A stretch of DNA of 64,000 nt from Anastrepha obliqua (lineage: Eukaryota; Arthropoda; Insecta; Diptera; Tephritidae). Positions 47,441 to 58,791 of the stretch are shown one piece after another. The notes under the pieces are model-generated. The model was not told the DNA's origin and ran no database searches. It saw only the letters and a program-made list of their open reading frames with translations. Each line of letters starts with the position of its first letter. The stretch's first letter is position 1. The position numbers and the translations under genes were made by a program. The stretch covers positions 3,348,001-3,412,000 of the forward strand of contig NC_072896.1 of NCBI RefSeq assembly GCF_027943255.1, written 5' to 3'.

Positions 47441-50400
47441 ATGTCTTTACGCTCCGCCAGTGCACTCACCGCGTTAGTACTTGCAACAATTAGCTGCGCT
47501 GCTACTCAGGACCAGAATACCGAGCAATTATTTGGCGATATTTACTACGAGATCGGCAGCTTCTCCTTCCGGCATAGCGATCCAAGTGTCAGTGGCAACA
47601 AGTGCCAGCGTGAAGTGCCGTAAGTAATGACATTCAATTCCATCATATAAATTCTACCTCAGTCACTAACGATCTTCCTTTCCCTCTCTGCAACAGCGCG
47701 CGCTTCTTTAAAACCGCTCCAGATGCTCCTATACGCGGTAATGGCTCCACCATTCACTGGCAGCGCATCGAAGTCTGTTGTGAGGGTTACGTGCGATCCC
47801 GTTACGATAGCGATCAGTGCGTACCAGACTGTTCAGCCGTCTCACCAAATAACTGTCGCAATGGTTTCTGTCACGCACCCAATCAATGCGAGTGCTTTGC
47901 GGAGTTCGTGCGCAATGAACGCGGCGAATGTGTACAGACCTGTCCGATTGCCTGTGAACATGGACGTTGCTACTTGAATGGCACCTGCCTGTGTGATCCT
48001 GGTTACAGTTTGGATTTGGAGACTAGAAAATTTTGTCGCGCCCAATGCCCTCATGGTTGTGGCACACATCAGGATTGCATAGCGCCGGGACAGTGCGCTT
48101 GTGCGGAGGGTTACAAAATGACACAGGACTTGGGTTGTCAGCCGGTTTGCATACCCGATTGTGGGCATGGCAAATGTGTTGGTCCGAATAAGTGCGAGTG
48201 CTTTCACGGTTACATTAAGCGGCCCATGCGGAATGTGTGCGAGGCTGAGTGCTATATGTGAGTAAATTTAGGGGAACAATTTTCGGTTTTAAGCGACCTT
48301 CGTATGCTTCTTTTGTAGAAGCTGCGAAAATGGTTTCTGTGAATCGCGTTCTAATTGTCAGTGTCGCAATGGCTACAAATACGATGCAGATACGACCAGC
48401 TGCTTGCCGGATTGTGGCGACAACTGTCAGGATGGTATATGCGTGGGATCTGGAGTGTGTAAATGCTTCGAAGGCTATGAGTACAGGGAGTCAAATTGTG
48501 AGCCGAAATGTAACAGGTTAGTAAATCAAATGGATTTTTAATGGTGATACAAATTAATTGAAGAGCAAATATCATCTATATGTGAATCTAAGCAAGAGCT
48601 TTGATTAGAGCAGTTTTATAGAGAGATCAAAAAACTTAATTTTTTTCCTACTGAAGATCTTGTTTCTTATCTGAACTGCCCACTGGCCCCAAGATCAAGT
48701 ATTATTATACGTTCTTAGCTACTATAATTGTCTATCAGGCCATGGGTTGCAAATCGACTGTATAAGCCTCCTAAGTGAACTGCATACCTTTCGAGAATCT
48801 GCAGTACACGCAAAGTGAGGAAAATACCTCTTCCCATTGTACCGATGACTAAAAAATTGTTTTTTGTAGAAGGTTTTCAAGTTGGGCCATTAGCCCAAGT
48901 GATAGAACTTGTGTCTAAAATATGAAGTTACTCGCAGTTTGCTTCAGCAAAGCGAAATGAAGCGTCAAATCAACTAAGAGGTAGTTAAGGAGGCGCGGGA
49001 ATTTTCTGCAAATGACAAAACGTGAAGCGAGCATATGACTTGGACGGCATTGCGCCTTGGACCGTGAGCGCAAATACGAATATAAAGATGAATACGATTA
49101 GAAAAATGAATCAGAATGAGCGAAATCGTGTCAAATGATTTAACTATTTTGGAAGTGAAGACACTTCAAGAGACGATTTAGAATATTTGGCAGGATTTAA
49201 TCATAAACAAATTACGAGGATCAATTGTTTGGGGTAACCTTTTTCATTTTTCGACATAATCTCCGCTTATGTTTACACACTTCGACCAACGCTGCTCTAC
49301 TTTGTTGATACTTTACGAAATACGGTTTGTTCAAGTTTGAATAAAACCTTTTTCCTGCCAGCCATTTCTTTAAATTGGCTAACAAAAAGTAGTCCTGGGG
49401 ATCCGAGGGAGCCAAGTCTGGAGAATAGGGGGGATGCGCGGCCACAACTGGTGGGTCGCAAACTGGTGCGTTGTCCGATGGAAAAGGAAATCACTTAACT
49501 TCCTCGATTTAAACGAAAGTCAAACACAAAAAAATATACCGATCTGGCTGAAACATGGAGTTTGTTCTTCCAAGAGATGCCACTAACTAAACATAACCTC
49601 GGTGTGCACCAGTAGTGCCATCTCTCTAACTTTGCACGGATTTTGAAACGACTCTCGTCACTTAAGTAACCAAATTTCAAATGCAACTACATGGAATTGG
49701 CTCGATCAATTGGATTGGGCTGTTTTAAAACAATTAAAATTATATAAACTTTATGTTTAGATAAACATTCCCAATTTAAGTGAATATATTTTAGTGAAAA
49801 GGCGAAATATACCTTTGATGGGGGAAATCAGGAATTGTTTTTGAAAGAGTTCTAGACGAAGTAACTCAAATTCCAGCAGACATGTGAAACCGTTAATAAG
49901 TAAAAAAATTATAAATTATGCCTTAAAAGCTTATGCAGATTTTTATTGAGTCTCATTGCTGCTGTGATCATTTATGGGTTAAGGTGATGTAAACAAGCTT
50001 TTTTACTTTGACTTAATGAGAAGCAAACTGAAAAATGTTAGATGTACAATACTCAATGCTTAGAATTTTGGTATAAAATAAAAAAGTATATAAGTGGAGC
50101 GTACACTTCTGTTAGGGACTTGGCCGAACTCTTCTTCCTATTTGTGTTGTTTCACAATGGAGGAACCTAGAGGTTTAGGCCAACTCTGAAGGGTGAATGG
50201 TGTTTTATGAGGAGCTTTTTCATTTTCAAATGCACTCGGAGGCTTGCCATTGCCTGCCGAGGGGCGACCGCTATTAGAAAAATGTTTTTATTAATTTTGC
50301 TTTCATCGAGATTCGAACCAACGACCTCTCTGTGAATTCCGAACGGTAATCACGCACCAACCCATTCGGCTATGGCGGCTGTCGACAAGAAAATATATTA

Positions 50401-50888
50401 TATGTTAGCAAAAAAAAACATTTCTAAAGAATAATTTCCTAAAAAAATGTATTTCCACAAAATTAATTATTTAAAAACATTTTTTTTTTAAACTATTTTC
50501 TAAACTCTTTTTAAAGGCATATTTAATCCTAACAAACTATACTGATTTTTCACATTCACCTTTATTCCGTTAACGATTTTCTTATATACCGCTTTTAACT
50601 ATTGAATGTTTTATCAGGGACTGCGGCTTATATGGCCAGTGCTTGGAACCGGGCGCATGCGGCTGCAAACTAACAAAACAGCTCTGTAGGACAGGACTCT
50701 GCGACCGAAATGGGCGCTGTGTGTGTCCAATTGAAATGACGCATTTCATCGATAGATGCATCAAGGCGACGCAACTGAACGAGCTTTTGAATAGCAATCA
50801 GCAAAGAGAGTATTTTAATCGACAGCTGAAACGTGAATTTGAGACACTGATTGGCGGCAGTTTCCACTTTATGCAACAAGCAAAATAA
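47441..50888 (+). CDS. Secreted Nimrod B-type protein, 4 exons, 402 aa
   Basis: Exons 47441-47619, 47697-48257, 48319-48516 and 50618-50888; all introns are GT-AG and phase 2. Signal peptide MSLRSASALTALVLATISCA, then an acidic N-terminal part with GNKCQREVP at the first splice site. Exon 2 has the NIM signature EVCCEGYVR followed by Cys repeats of EGF/NIM type (CPIACEHGRC, CPHGCGTHQDC, CIPDCGHGKC); exon 3 has CENGFC and CGDNCQDGIC; exon 4 has CGLYGQC and CRTGLC. About seven repeats in all. There is no membrane segment, so the protein should be secreted, as known for NimB members acting in haemolymph. It shares intron position and phase with the minus-strand neighbour, so they are paralogues. 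Which NimB it is I cannot tell. Its AATAAA overlaps the stop (50884-50889). Confidence 0.9.
49215..49480 (-). mobile_element. Mariner C-terminal fragment in intron 3 of the NimB-type gene
   Basis: The minus-strand translation VAAHPPYSPDLAPSD, then frameshifted ANLKKWLAGKRFYSN, FRKVSTK and KMKKVTPNN is the end of a DD34D mariner transposase. Ends and the rest of the protein are absent. A short frame upstream of it (49495-49686) has no assignment. Confidence 0.7.
50118..50386 (-). mobile_element. tRNA-derived SINE, near full length, in intron 3 of the NimB-type gene
   Basis: On the minus strand: CGCCATAGCCGAATGGGTTG (A-box-like), GGTTCGAATCTCGATG (B box), then AAAACATTTTTCTAATAGCG, GTCGCCCCTCGGCAGGCAAT and the 3' body to about 50118. 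Best preserved copy in the window. Confidence 0.8.
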
Positions 50889-50941
50889 AAATTGAATCTT
50901 TTTATTAATCCCTATTTATAAATTCGTTGATACTTTTTATT
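50884..50941. promoter_or_regulatory. Facing polyadenylation signals of the two NimB-type genes
   Basis: AATAAA on the plus strand at 50884-50889 and on the minus strand at 50936-50941. The stop codons lie 99 bp apart (50888 and 50988), so the two 3' ends very likely overlap. Confidence 0.65.
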
Positions 50942-50987
50942 GAGAATAATTCGTAAACACAATTTTTAAATAAATTCATATAAAAAC

Positions 50988-53900
50988 CTAGAAAGCCGTG
51001 CAGGTTTGACGTCCCTTGATGCCGGATTTGCGGTAACCCGGTTTGCAGACACAAAAGTTTGGTGAGGTACAATAGCCATTGGGGCAGCCTTGCGGACAGT
51101 GGGGCTGACAAATATTCTTCTGTATTGGATCCAACACATAGCCTGGGTTGCACGTGCAGCTGTTGGCGCCATCGCAGACACCATTAAGGCAGGGTTGATC
51201 ACAGTGTGGTACACACTTGGTGCCGGTGCGGTCCAGCTCGAAACCTTTGGAACATTCACAGATATCCGGTGCAACGCAACGTCCCTTATCGCAGCCACTG
51301 TGAAGCAGATAAATAAATATAAGTTAACAGTCTACATAAGCGCAAACAAGAACGAGCGAGAGCGTTTTCTGCGTTCACCTCTCGCTGGTACTCACAGTGT
51401 ACAAACGGGCTCGCAAACACCGCCCACCTTCAGATAACCCTTTTTGCAGGTGCACAAACCAGGTGCCGTACACTGGCCATTCTCACAGTTGTCACATTTT
51501 GGCTCACACACTCCACCAGCCGTCAAGCGATACCCGTCGAAACAATCGCACTTGTTGGGCGCCACACACTTGCCGTATTCGCAGGGTTTATCACAGTGCG
51601 GTATGCAATATTGGCGGGTGGTGGGTTCAAGCGTGAAGCCTGTTTTGCATTGGCATTGATTCTGGGCATCGCAAACGCCATTGCCGCAACCGATGGGGCA
51701 GGTCGAGATGCATTTGTCCTCGTGATTGCGCACGTGGCCGGGAATACAGACGCAGGTGTTGGGCGCCGTGCAAATGCCATTCGGGCAGTCGTCGAGACAG
51801 ATCGGATCGCAGCGTGAGTAGACGTGTGGATTGCGTACATAGCCTTCACAGCAGATTTGGATTTTGCTCTTGTCTGAGCTGGTGCCATTGCCAGCTGGTA
51901 GCATCGTTTTGTCGCGCACCAGTGATAAGGTGCTGCAGAGAAACGGAAAAATAGTTGAGAATTAGTAGTATTAGCAGTATGAGGAAATCAGATGTTTCCT
52001 ATAAAAATATGAAATACTGTTTAAATAATATCTCATTTAATGTAGAGTTTGGAAAAGCCGAAATAAATGTTTAAGAAAAAATTTAGGAGGTTAATGATTA
52101 ATTTAGGTTAATGAAATAGCATAAATGATAATAGAATATATGCGAATTTCTCATATATATTTTAGCTCTTAAATTTACTAATTACTAACGCAATGTATTT
52201 CTGAAGCACTTTTTAACAAACCGAAAGCAAATTTTTTTTTTTTTTTTTCAATTTCCCTTTGTCAAAATTATTGCATCCCTAAAAGAGCTTGCAGGCCACA
52301 TCCATATGATTCTCAGTGCCTGCTGCTCGCACTAAAGCAAAAATATATCAGTACGACATGCGCGTATAGTATCTATTTCGGGGGAGTTGAGCCATATTTG
52401 GAACCAAAAAATGTGTGACGAGAAAGTTGATGTAATTAAATATTTTTATCGAAAAGTTTGGTATCTTTTAACGTAAGTAAGTTTCAGTAAGTTGAAAAAT
52501 TTATATCACCCAAAAGGTAGAATTAACTTGTGAAAATTCTCGTGCGATGATTTACTACGATTCGACATGGGTTATCGAGACAGAAGTGCATTGATCAACT
52601 TATTTCCTTGTTTGGCGTTGAAGCCAATGTGAAACGGTGATACAACGAGTTCCAACAAGGTCGTCGATCCTTGCAGGATGAATTTCGTCAAGGCCGTCCA
52701 AAAACGGTTGATGTAGCAAAAGCAATCGATGTTGTGCGCCTATTGACGCGAGTAATACAAGACCATCATGTGACATATCGCGTGATATGTATCTTTGGAC
52801 ATTATTGGATCAGCTTTCAATCTATGTTGCATGAAAAATTGGTCGTCAAGAAGACTTGGATATCCAATAATTTCCAATTGTCCAAAACAGGACAGGAGTA
52901 AAGAAATGTTGAAGAAATTCAGTTGCGATGGTTCAAAGCACGTCTGTGATAGCTAATAGCTGACGAATTTTAGATCTATGGATATGAGCTGGAAACAAAA
53001 CCCCAATGGGTGTTTCAAGACAAACTTAATTCAACAAAAGTTGTTCCCGGAAGAAGCACCTCAACGGAAATGCTGTCTTGTCGCCTGCCTTTTTTCGAAA
53101 ATCTGATCATGCCACGACTATAGCACTAAATAAACATAAAACAATCAATTCTGAGGGGTACACAACCATTTGTTTGTCAGAAGTTTTCGAAGAATTAAGG
53201 AAAACCAACCGTAGAAGACGAATCATTCTTCACCAAGGCAATGAGATCTCTCACATATCAGCTCACACAAGAGTTTTTTTGAGCACTCAAAAGATCGAAC
53301 TAATAGGTCATCTGCCTTACAGCTCTCATTTGACACTTAATGATTTCTTTTTGTTACCGAACATAAAAATAAAATGCGGGTAAACGTTTTGCAACGCCTG
53401 AAGAAGATGTTGACGCCTATAAACAGTTCGTTACTCTGAGTGGCCAAGGTGCTTTGAAAATTGGTGGAAGCGAACGCAGAAATTTAATTGCGTTCACGGA
53501 GAAATTTGGCGCAAACTATAAAGAACAAAGAAATCCATTATTTCCTCGGTAGATGATTGTACTCACAACAATTTCAAGTTTTTGCTCGTTGTCAAGGTAA
53601 CATTTCACACTAAAAAAAATCGATGGCTGTTTTTTGTTTGTTCCACTACGTTGTGAGGCCCATCCAGACTGCTTACAATGGAACTGAACAAAGAGAAAAT
53701 TCGGTAAATTTTACCGTTTTTCGTTGATAAAGGCGAAAATGCAAGCCAGACCGCTGAAATTGTGAATGTTGTTTAAGGGGCCGATACTGTAACAGCTAAT
53801 TATGCGCAATTTTGTGCGCGATTCCGTTCAGACATAATTAATGTGAAGGATGTACCTCGCACAATCAAGCCCGTCGTCGAAAATGTCGATAAAATCACTG

Positions 53901-56900
53901 AAATAATCGAAGCTGACCGGCATATTAGTAGTCGCAGCATCGCCTAGGAGCTAAAAATTGAGCATGAAAGAGACTTAAACCATTTGTGCAAAAATTGCAC
54001 GCAAAAATAATGGATTTCTTTTTCTCCAACTTAATACAATTTTTTTGAGTAAATATTTATACGATTTATCTGGATTTATCTCGATGGCCCTGTATAAAAT
54101 TACTGGCGGTCTATTTCCGACTACTGGGCGATACTATTAAAATTTAATTAGTATCAAACCTAAGACGGCTGTCGATTTCTCACGCCTTTATTAAAATCCT
54201 AACAGATTTTTTTGTATACAAATTTTCTAACAGTAAAATATGTAAATAAAAAAGTATTTATCACACACATATTTTAGAAACCTGTTTTGCGAAGCCAGTA
54301 ATAACCTAAAGAAACAAAACAAAAACAAAAATACATTTATAAAATTCCTCAACAGATGAAGCTATGACTCAATTGAAATGTCTCATAATAAATTTAAAGA
54401 AGGAACTAAGTAGATAATGTCGTCGTGACTTGTTTGCATAAGTGACTGAATGAATAAAGTTAACAAGTCCGGCCGACTAAATACATTTATCATTGCGTAC
54501 AAATCTACATACATACATACATACATACATACATACACACATACATATATATTAAAGACTGTAGTGTGTGATGCTAATGAATTATTAATTTCGCAATTTA
54601 GTGTATTGAATTTCGAGATTTATCGATATGAATTGAAAAAATTGCAATTGTAGTAAAAATAATATTTCCTCACGAGTATTTTAAACTAATATAATTTCAC
54701 TCTTTTATATAACAAATGTACTTTCCATATATTTAATTTCAATCGTATTAGTTCACATTCTCTTTTAGTACTTTTGTGCTGTGAAATTTGGAATGAAACA
54801 AAATATAAATCAAAAAACAAAGCATGTCAGTGAAATTCTAAATAGTTTTCGATTGTCTTATCACCACAATGAGGATGCTGGTGTCAACAGTTCAATATTA
54901 CTTAAAGCTTTAAAAATACAATGCATACCCATTAAATATTAAGACCTGCGTTTGCGTTTCTCTAAGCAGATGAGCAGATGGGATTTTCTAAATTCTATTT
55001 ATTTAAAATAAAAATTGTTTTGATTGTGGTAGAAAATGAGTTCACAGACTACTTTTTGTTTACTTATTTCTTATTACCAAAAAAACATTTGGCACAAAAT
55101 TATCGCGAGAAGTTGAAAAATATGTTGTTCTTAAAACAGGCAGAACCAAATATTATCCAAATTTTCTGATTCTTATTTTTTATTACTTCATTAAAAAGGG
55201 TAGAAATTGCGCAGCTCTTCTCATGGAAAAATACAATTTATTTTTTCCAGAAGTGCAGCACTCAATATCACTCTATATAGGTACGTAGGTATACAAAAAT
55301 TGCGGAGCGAACAGATCTCCTACTTTCTAGAGGTTTAAGATTTACGGGGGTATTCTGGTCTATCAATATGAAAAAATCGATTTTTTTTGCATATTTTCAA
55401 ATTTGTGACCTTCAAAAATATGCCCTTCATCGGATTTTTCAAAATTCGAATTATTTTCGGAGATACACCGGATTTTGTGACGTGGCGTCTATGCCGGCCG
55501 AGTGGAGCGCACAATGAACGACAGATGTTACCGGACGACTTGAGGACTCGTTCTTTCCCACACAACCTTTATTTATTCTATACATACATATATACTTTAT
55601 ACTTCTATAATATATTCCTGGAAATATATCGCCGATCAATCCAGAGTGAGTAGTAAATATTATGATCTAAGTTATTCTATTGGAATTGTTGCTCAAACTT
55701 CAAACGCGATTGTCTCAAAACTTCTTTTTTGGAGATGGTCGTCATGATATCTCAAGTTCTACTTGACCGATCGCTGTGAAGTTTGATAAGAATTTTTTAT
55801 TATACATCTGTCTATCGCGCTTGCCTCGGATTTTGAAAAATTTAAGTTTGAAGTATTTTTAAAAAATTTGAAAAGGTAAAAAAGAGGGTAAAAAAAGGTT
55901 TTTTTTCAAGTTGTCGCCATTTTGTGAATTATGTTTTCATTGATTTGGCGTAATCCGATAGCGACATCCTAACTAATGAAGAATGTTTTTAATTTGTTTG
56001 TTTTAGATCACTACAAGGGTTGGAATCATGTCACCCATGGAGCACCGTTTTTTATGTAGCCCCCACTCCGCCGGCCTGTAATTCCACGAATTTTTTATTT
56101 TTTTTTATTAATTTTTTTTATACTTTTCCAATATTAATAAAAACTATAAAAAAATGGATAGTAAAAATGTTTTTAATTTTTTTATCTTATATTAGTTTTA
56201 AAAATACCTAAAATTAAGGCGTCTAGACCAGAATACCCCCTTAATAGAAGATTCAATAACTTGTAAACACCGTAAATCATACAAAAAAGCAAGCAAATTG
56301 TTTTCGGCGAAAAAAATATGTTTATTACAAGGTGGCGCAAAATTAATCACCCTATCGGAATTTTTTTTTTTTTTTTGGCAATCTTTAGGTGCTGGGCATT
56401 TAGAAATATAATTTAAATGAAGCGGGTCTCTGGAAAGAAAAAACTTATGGTCATGTCAGTCTATTATTGCGACAAACTCAGTACACCTTGGAGTGGACTG
56501 ATAACATCGCCCCGACGGTAACATTTAACAGTAATTTCGCCACTCTCTTGCCATCTCAGTGGGAATGAAGTAAAAGAATCTCACTTAACAACTTCGACAT
56601 TACAATCCATACAAATGGCTCTAAAATGGATTGTGGTGTTGGGCAGGTATATTTTCTCATATACTTAAAATTGGAAAACGTTTGCGTCTTCATAATCCCT
56701 TCAGTGCTTTCCAGGCGGAAGTTCTGGCGATTGGAGAAAGTTGTAGGCTACTAATCGCAGGCTTCTCTTTTAAGGGCAATATCGCTATTCTTTCGAATAG
56801 CCAAGCTGCAATCCATGCACGGGATTCAGCTACAACAACATCTAAGCTGGTGGAACAAAGCAGGACTAGCCTTACCACCTTGACCGAAAACCATAAAGTT

Positions 56901-58791
56901 ACCTTAATCTGGGACCCGGGACATCGGAACATTCAAGGTGACGAAAAATCAGATAAAGTGGCAAGAAGGGGATCTGCCATGAGTAACGCTCTTGCAGAAT
57001 CGGTATTCACACCATTAGATGCAGTCAAGAGTACAATTTCCCTAAAATACCACCGAATCGCAGATTGTAGATGAAAATGCAAAATTAGCAAAGTCAAAGC
57101 AGTCATAACTGGCGTTTGACCTGTCGGGGAACAAACAGCAAAATTTGCATATTATAATTTTTGCGAATGGCGCTGTACATCAGTCGTAATTGACACTTGT
57201 GAACTAGACACCTGTAGTATACAAACAGGCACGCAATGAAGTGCGTAAAGGTCAAAATAAAGATTTTCACTGTTCAAAATCATTCAATCAAAAAACCAAA
57301 ATTGGATGATTAATTTTGCGCCATCTTGTAAATCTACTTTAGGAGGCCTAAAAAAGAATATTTTTCCCTTAATGCTTCCTTTGCTTAGGGAACTTGTTTT
57401 ATGTATGTCCAAAGAAAGATACGTACAAAGATATTTACATTCGCCAGCGTCACGAACCACTGAATTCGGCTGAGAAAACTGCACTTTTCCTTAAAGTTGG
57501 CATACAATTATTTCAAAGCGATGCTATTTAATCTCCTCCCTTAACAAATGTTCAAAAAGTTATGCCTCATGCTTTGTTCAATAAAAAAGAAATTAAGATA
57601 GAAGATTTACATATTAATTGTTGACCTTTTTTGTAGTTTCGTAGTTCTTTCAGAGTATATATCAAAAACTGTTTGGGCATCCTATTGTTACTAAGGATAA
57701 GGTATAACTTTATTAAATTTACGGAAAATTGCTGTTTTGCCCATAGGATTTCAATGGTAACTTTCACGACACGGTATATAATACCTATAATAATACGAGA
57801 AAATTTAAAAAAAAGTAAAATGTATTTTATGGCACGTGTAAATATTAAAAAATAGTCTCTTTTTTTTTGAACATAAAAAAAACAGCAGGACAGCATTAAG
57901 AAAAAAGGCTGCTTTTTGTTTGTTTTGGGTCACCCTACTGGGCCTTCGAGAGTTTTTTATAGTTCGTGGCATATATTGTATAATCAGAATAAAGACCATT
58001 GTTCAGAACTTTGTTTTATTTTATAACCCCGCTGAAATTAATTCTTAAAATATGCTAACTGCTGCTCAAGATAAGTGAATTGACCTGAGAACTTCTTAAA
58101 GCCTTATTCTAATCTGCAAGTATTCAGATCACTCAGTAGTTGATTTTCAAAATATAACCTACTGACATTTTTCCTCAACAATTCCAAACATTTATTTTTA
58201 AAAATTTCCCATAACTTTTCCACTCACAACACTCACTCAACTCTTCTAAATACGAGTACTTTTCTACAACACTTACGGCACTTCCGTGTAACAAATGCCA
58301 GATGCCATTTGTGAACGCGTCTTATTGATGAACTCCGCCGTGGCGTCCATAAACTGTGGCGCACGGGTAGGTACGCGTTGTTGGGCATAACCACCACTGC
58401 CATACCCTTGACTGCCATACCCCTGACTGCCATATTCATAACTGCTGCCACTGTTGATGCTGCTGCTGCTACCGCCAGCGCCATAGTAGTGGTACTCCTC
58501 GCCGGCAGCTAAATGACTGCCGCTAGCCAAATGACTGCCGCCGGCCAAATTCGTTGAACTGTTTTGATCCGCGGTATTCACACTATAAACACCCACATTG
58601 CCACCCTGATAGGTGTCCGCTGGCACAAAGCTGCGATTGTATTGTGCGGTGTAGTTGTGTTCATTATATATTAAATTACCCGAATTCGGGGCGACCGGGT
58701 AATGCGTCTTGATGCCAGATGTTTTGATTTGCGCCTGTGCACCGACTGCCAGTAGCAGCAGAGCGCTTGAAAAAACGCCAAGCGGATGCAT
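50988..58791 (-). CDS. Secreted Nimrod B-type protein, 3 exons, 453 aa, with a 6.3 kb first intron
   Basis: Exons (minus) 58791-58277, 51932-51396 and 51297-50988; introns are GT-AG and phase 2. Signal peptide MHPLGVFSSALLLLAVGAQA; then a spacer rich in Gly, Ser and Tyr (GSHLASGSHLAAGEE, GSQGYGSQGYGSGGY) and the pre-NIM segment SGICYTEVP. Exon 2: PTLSLVRDKT, NIM signature QICCEGYVRN, then repeats such as CDPICLDDCPNGIC, CPIGCGNGVC, CDKPCEYGKC and CDNCENGQC; exon 3: GCDKGRC, CDQPCLNGVC and CPQGCPNGYC, ending QTCTAF. No membrane segment. First-splice position and phase equal those of the plus-strand paralogue, where the same intron is only 77 bp. The Gly/Ser/Tyr-rich region, absent from the neighbour, is unusual. 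The NimB number is not assigned. Confidence 0.88.
52525..53560 (+). pseudogene. DD34D mariner relic in the NimB first intron
   Basis: Translation across several frames gives NCENSRAMIYYD, LQDEFRQGRPKTVDV, DHHVTYRVI, VFQDKLNSTKVVPGRSTST, EVFEELRKTNRRRRIILHQG (second catalytic site altered), STQKIELIGHLPYSSHLTLN (third site altered) and CFENWWKRTQKF. Many stops and frameshifts; an old copy. Inverted repeats were not identified. Confidence 0.75.
53678..53990 (+). pseudogene. Mariner N-terminal fragment, several stops
   Basis: From ATG 53678 one frame gives MELNKEKIR-stop-ILPFFVDKGENASQTAEIV, a stop, GADTVTANYAQFCARFRSD, NVKDVPRTIKPVVENVDKI, ISSRSIA-stop-ELKIEH. This is the helix-turn-helix half of a mariner transposase with three in-frame stops. 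The catalytic half is missing. A different family from the relic just upstream. Confidence 0.75.
54504..54550. repeat. (CATA)n microsatellite
   Basis: About eleven CATA units, the last ones interrupted, within the NimB first intron. Confidence 0.9.
55346..56240. mobile_element. TTAA-type MITE (C), 895 bp, in the NimB first intron
   Basis: Inverted repeats GGGGGTATTCTGGTCTA, identical at both ends for 17 bp. The right flank is TTAA (56241-56244); the left flank is TTAC (55342-55345), probably a mutated TTAA. End sequence resembles MITE A (GGGGG...CTGGT.TA). No coding capacity recognised. Confidence 0.82.
56328..57328. mobile_element. TA-flanked inverted-repeat element carrying an RNase H fragment, 1001 bp
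   Basis: Inverted repeats starting CAAGGTGGCGCAAAATTAAT (left) and CAAGATGGCGCAAAATTAAT (right), flanked by TA (56326-56327 and 57329-57330), so of Tc1/mariner type. No transposase inside; instead about half of the interior is a retrotransposon RNase H piece. Confidence 0.8.
56590..57074 (+). pseudogene. Non-LTR RNase H fragment inside the inverted-repeat element
   Basis: Begins FDITIHTNGSKMDCGVGQ in one frame (first catalytic site, Asp changed to Asn), shifts near 56640 into GIFSHILKIGKRLRLH, then FQAEVLAIGESCRLL (Glu), NIAILSNSQAAIHA (second Asp changed to Asn) and LIWDPGHRNIQGDEKSDKVA (C-terminal His and Asp). Two catalytic Asp are lost, so it is inactive. Confidence 0.78.
57335..58270. 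other. Remaining part of the NimB first intron next to exon 1
   Basis: AT-rich; no recognisable repeat or coding. The donor site GTAAGT (minus) lies at 58276-58271. Confidence 0.45.

Noticed and set aside
51523..51888. Overlapping frames on both strands of NimB exon 2
   Set aside because: Shadows of the Cys-repeat coding frame.
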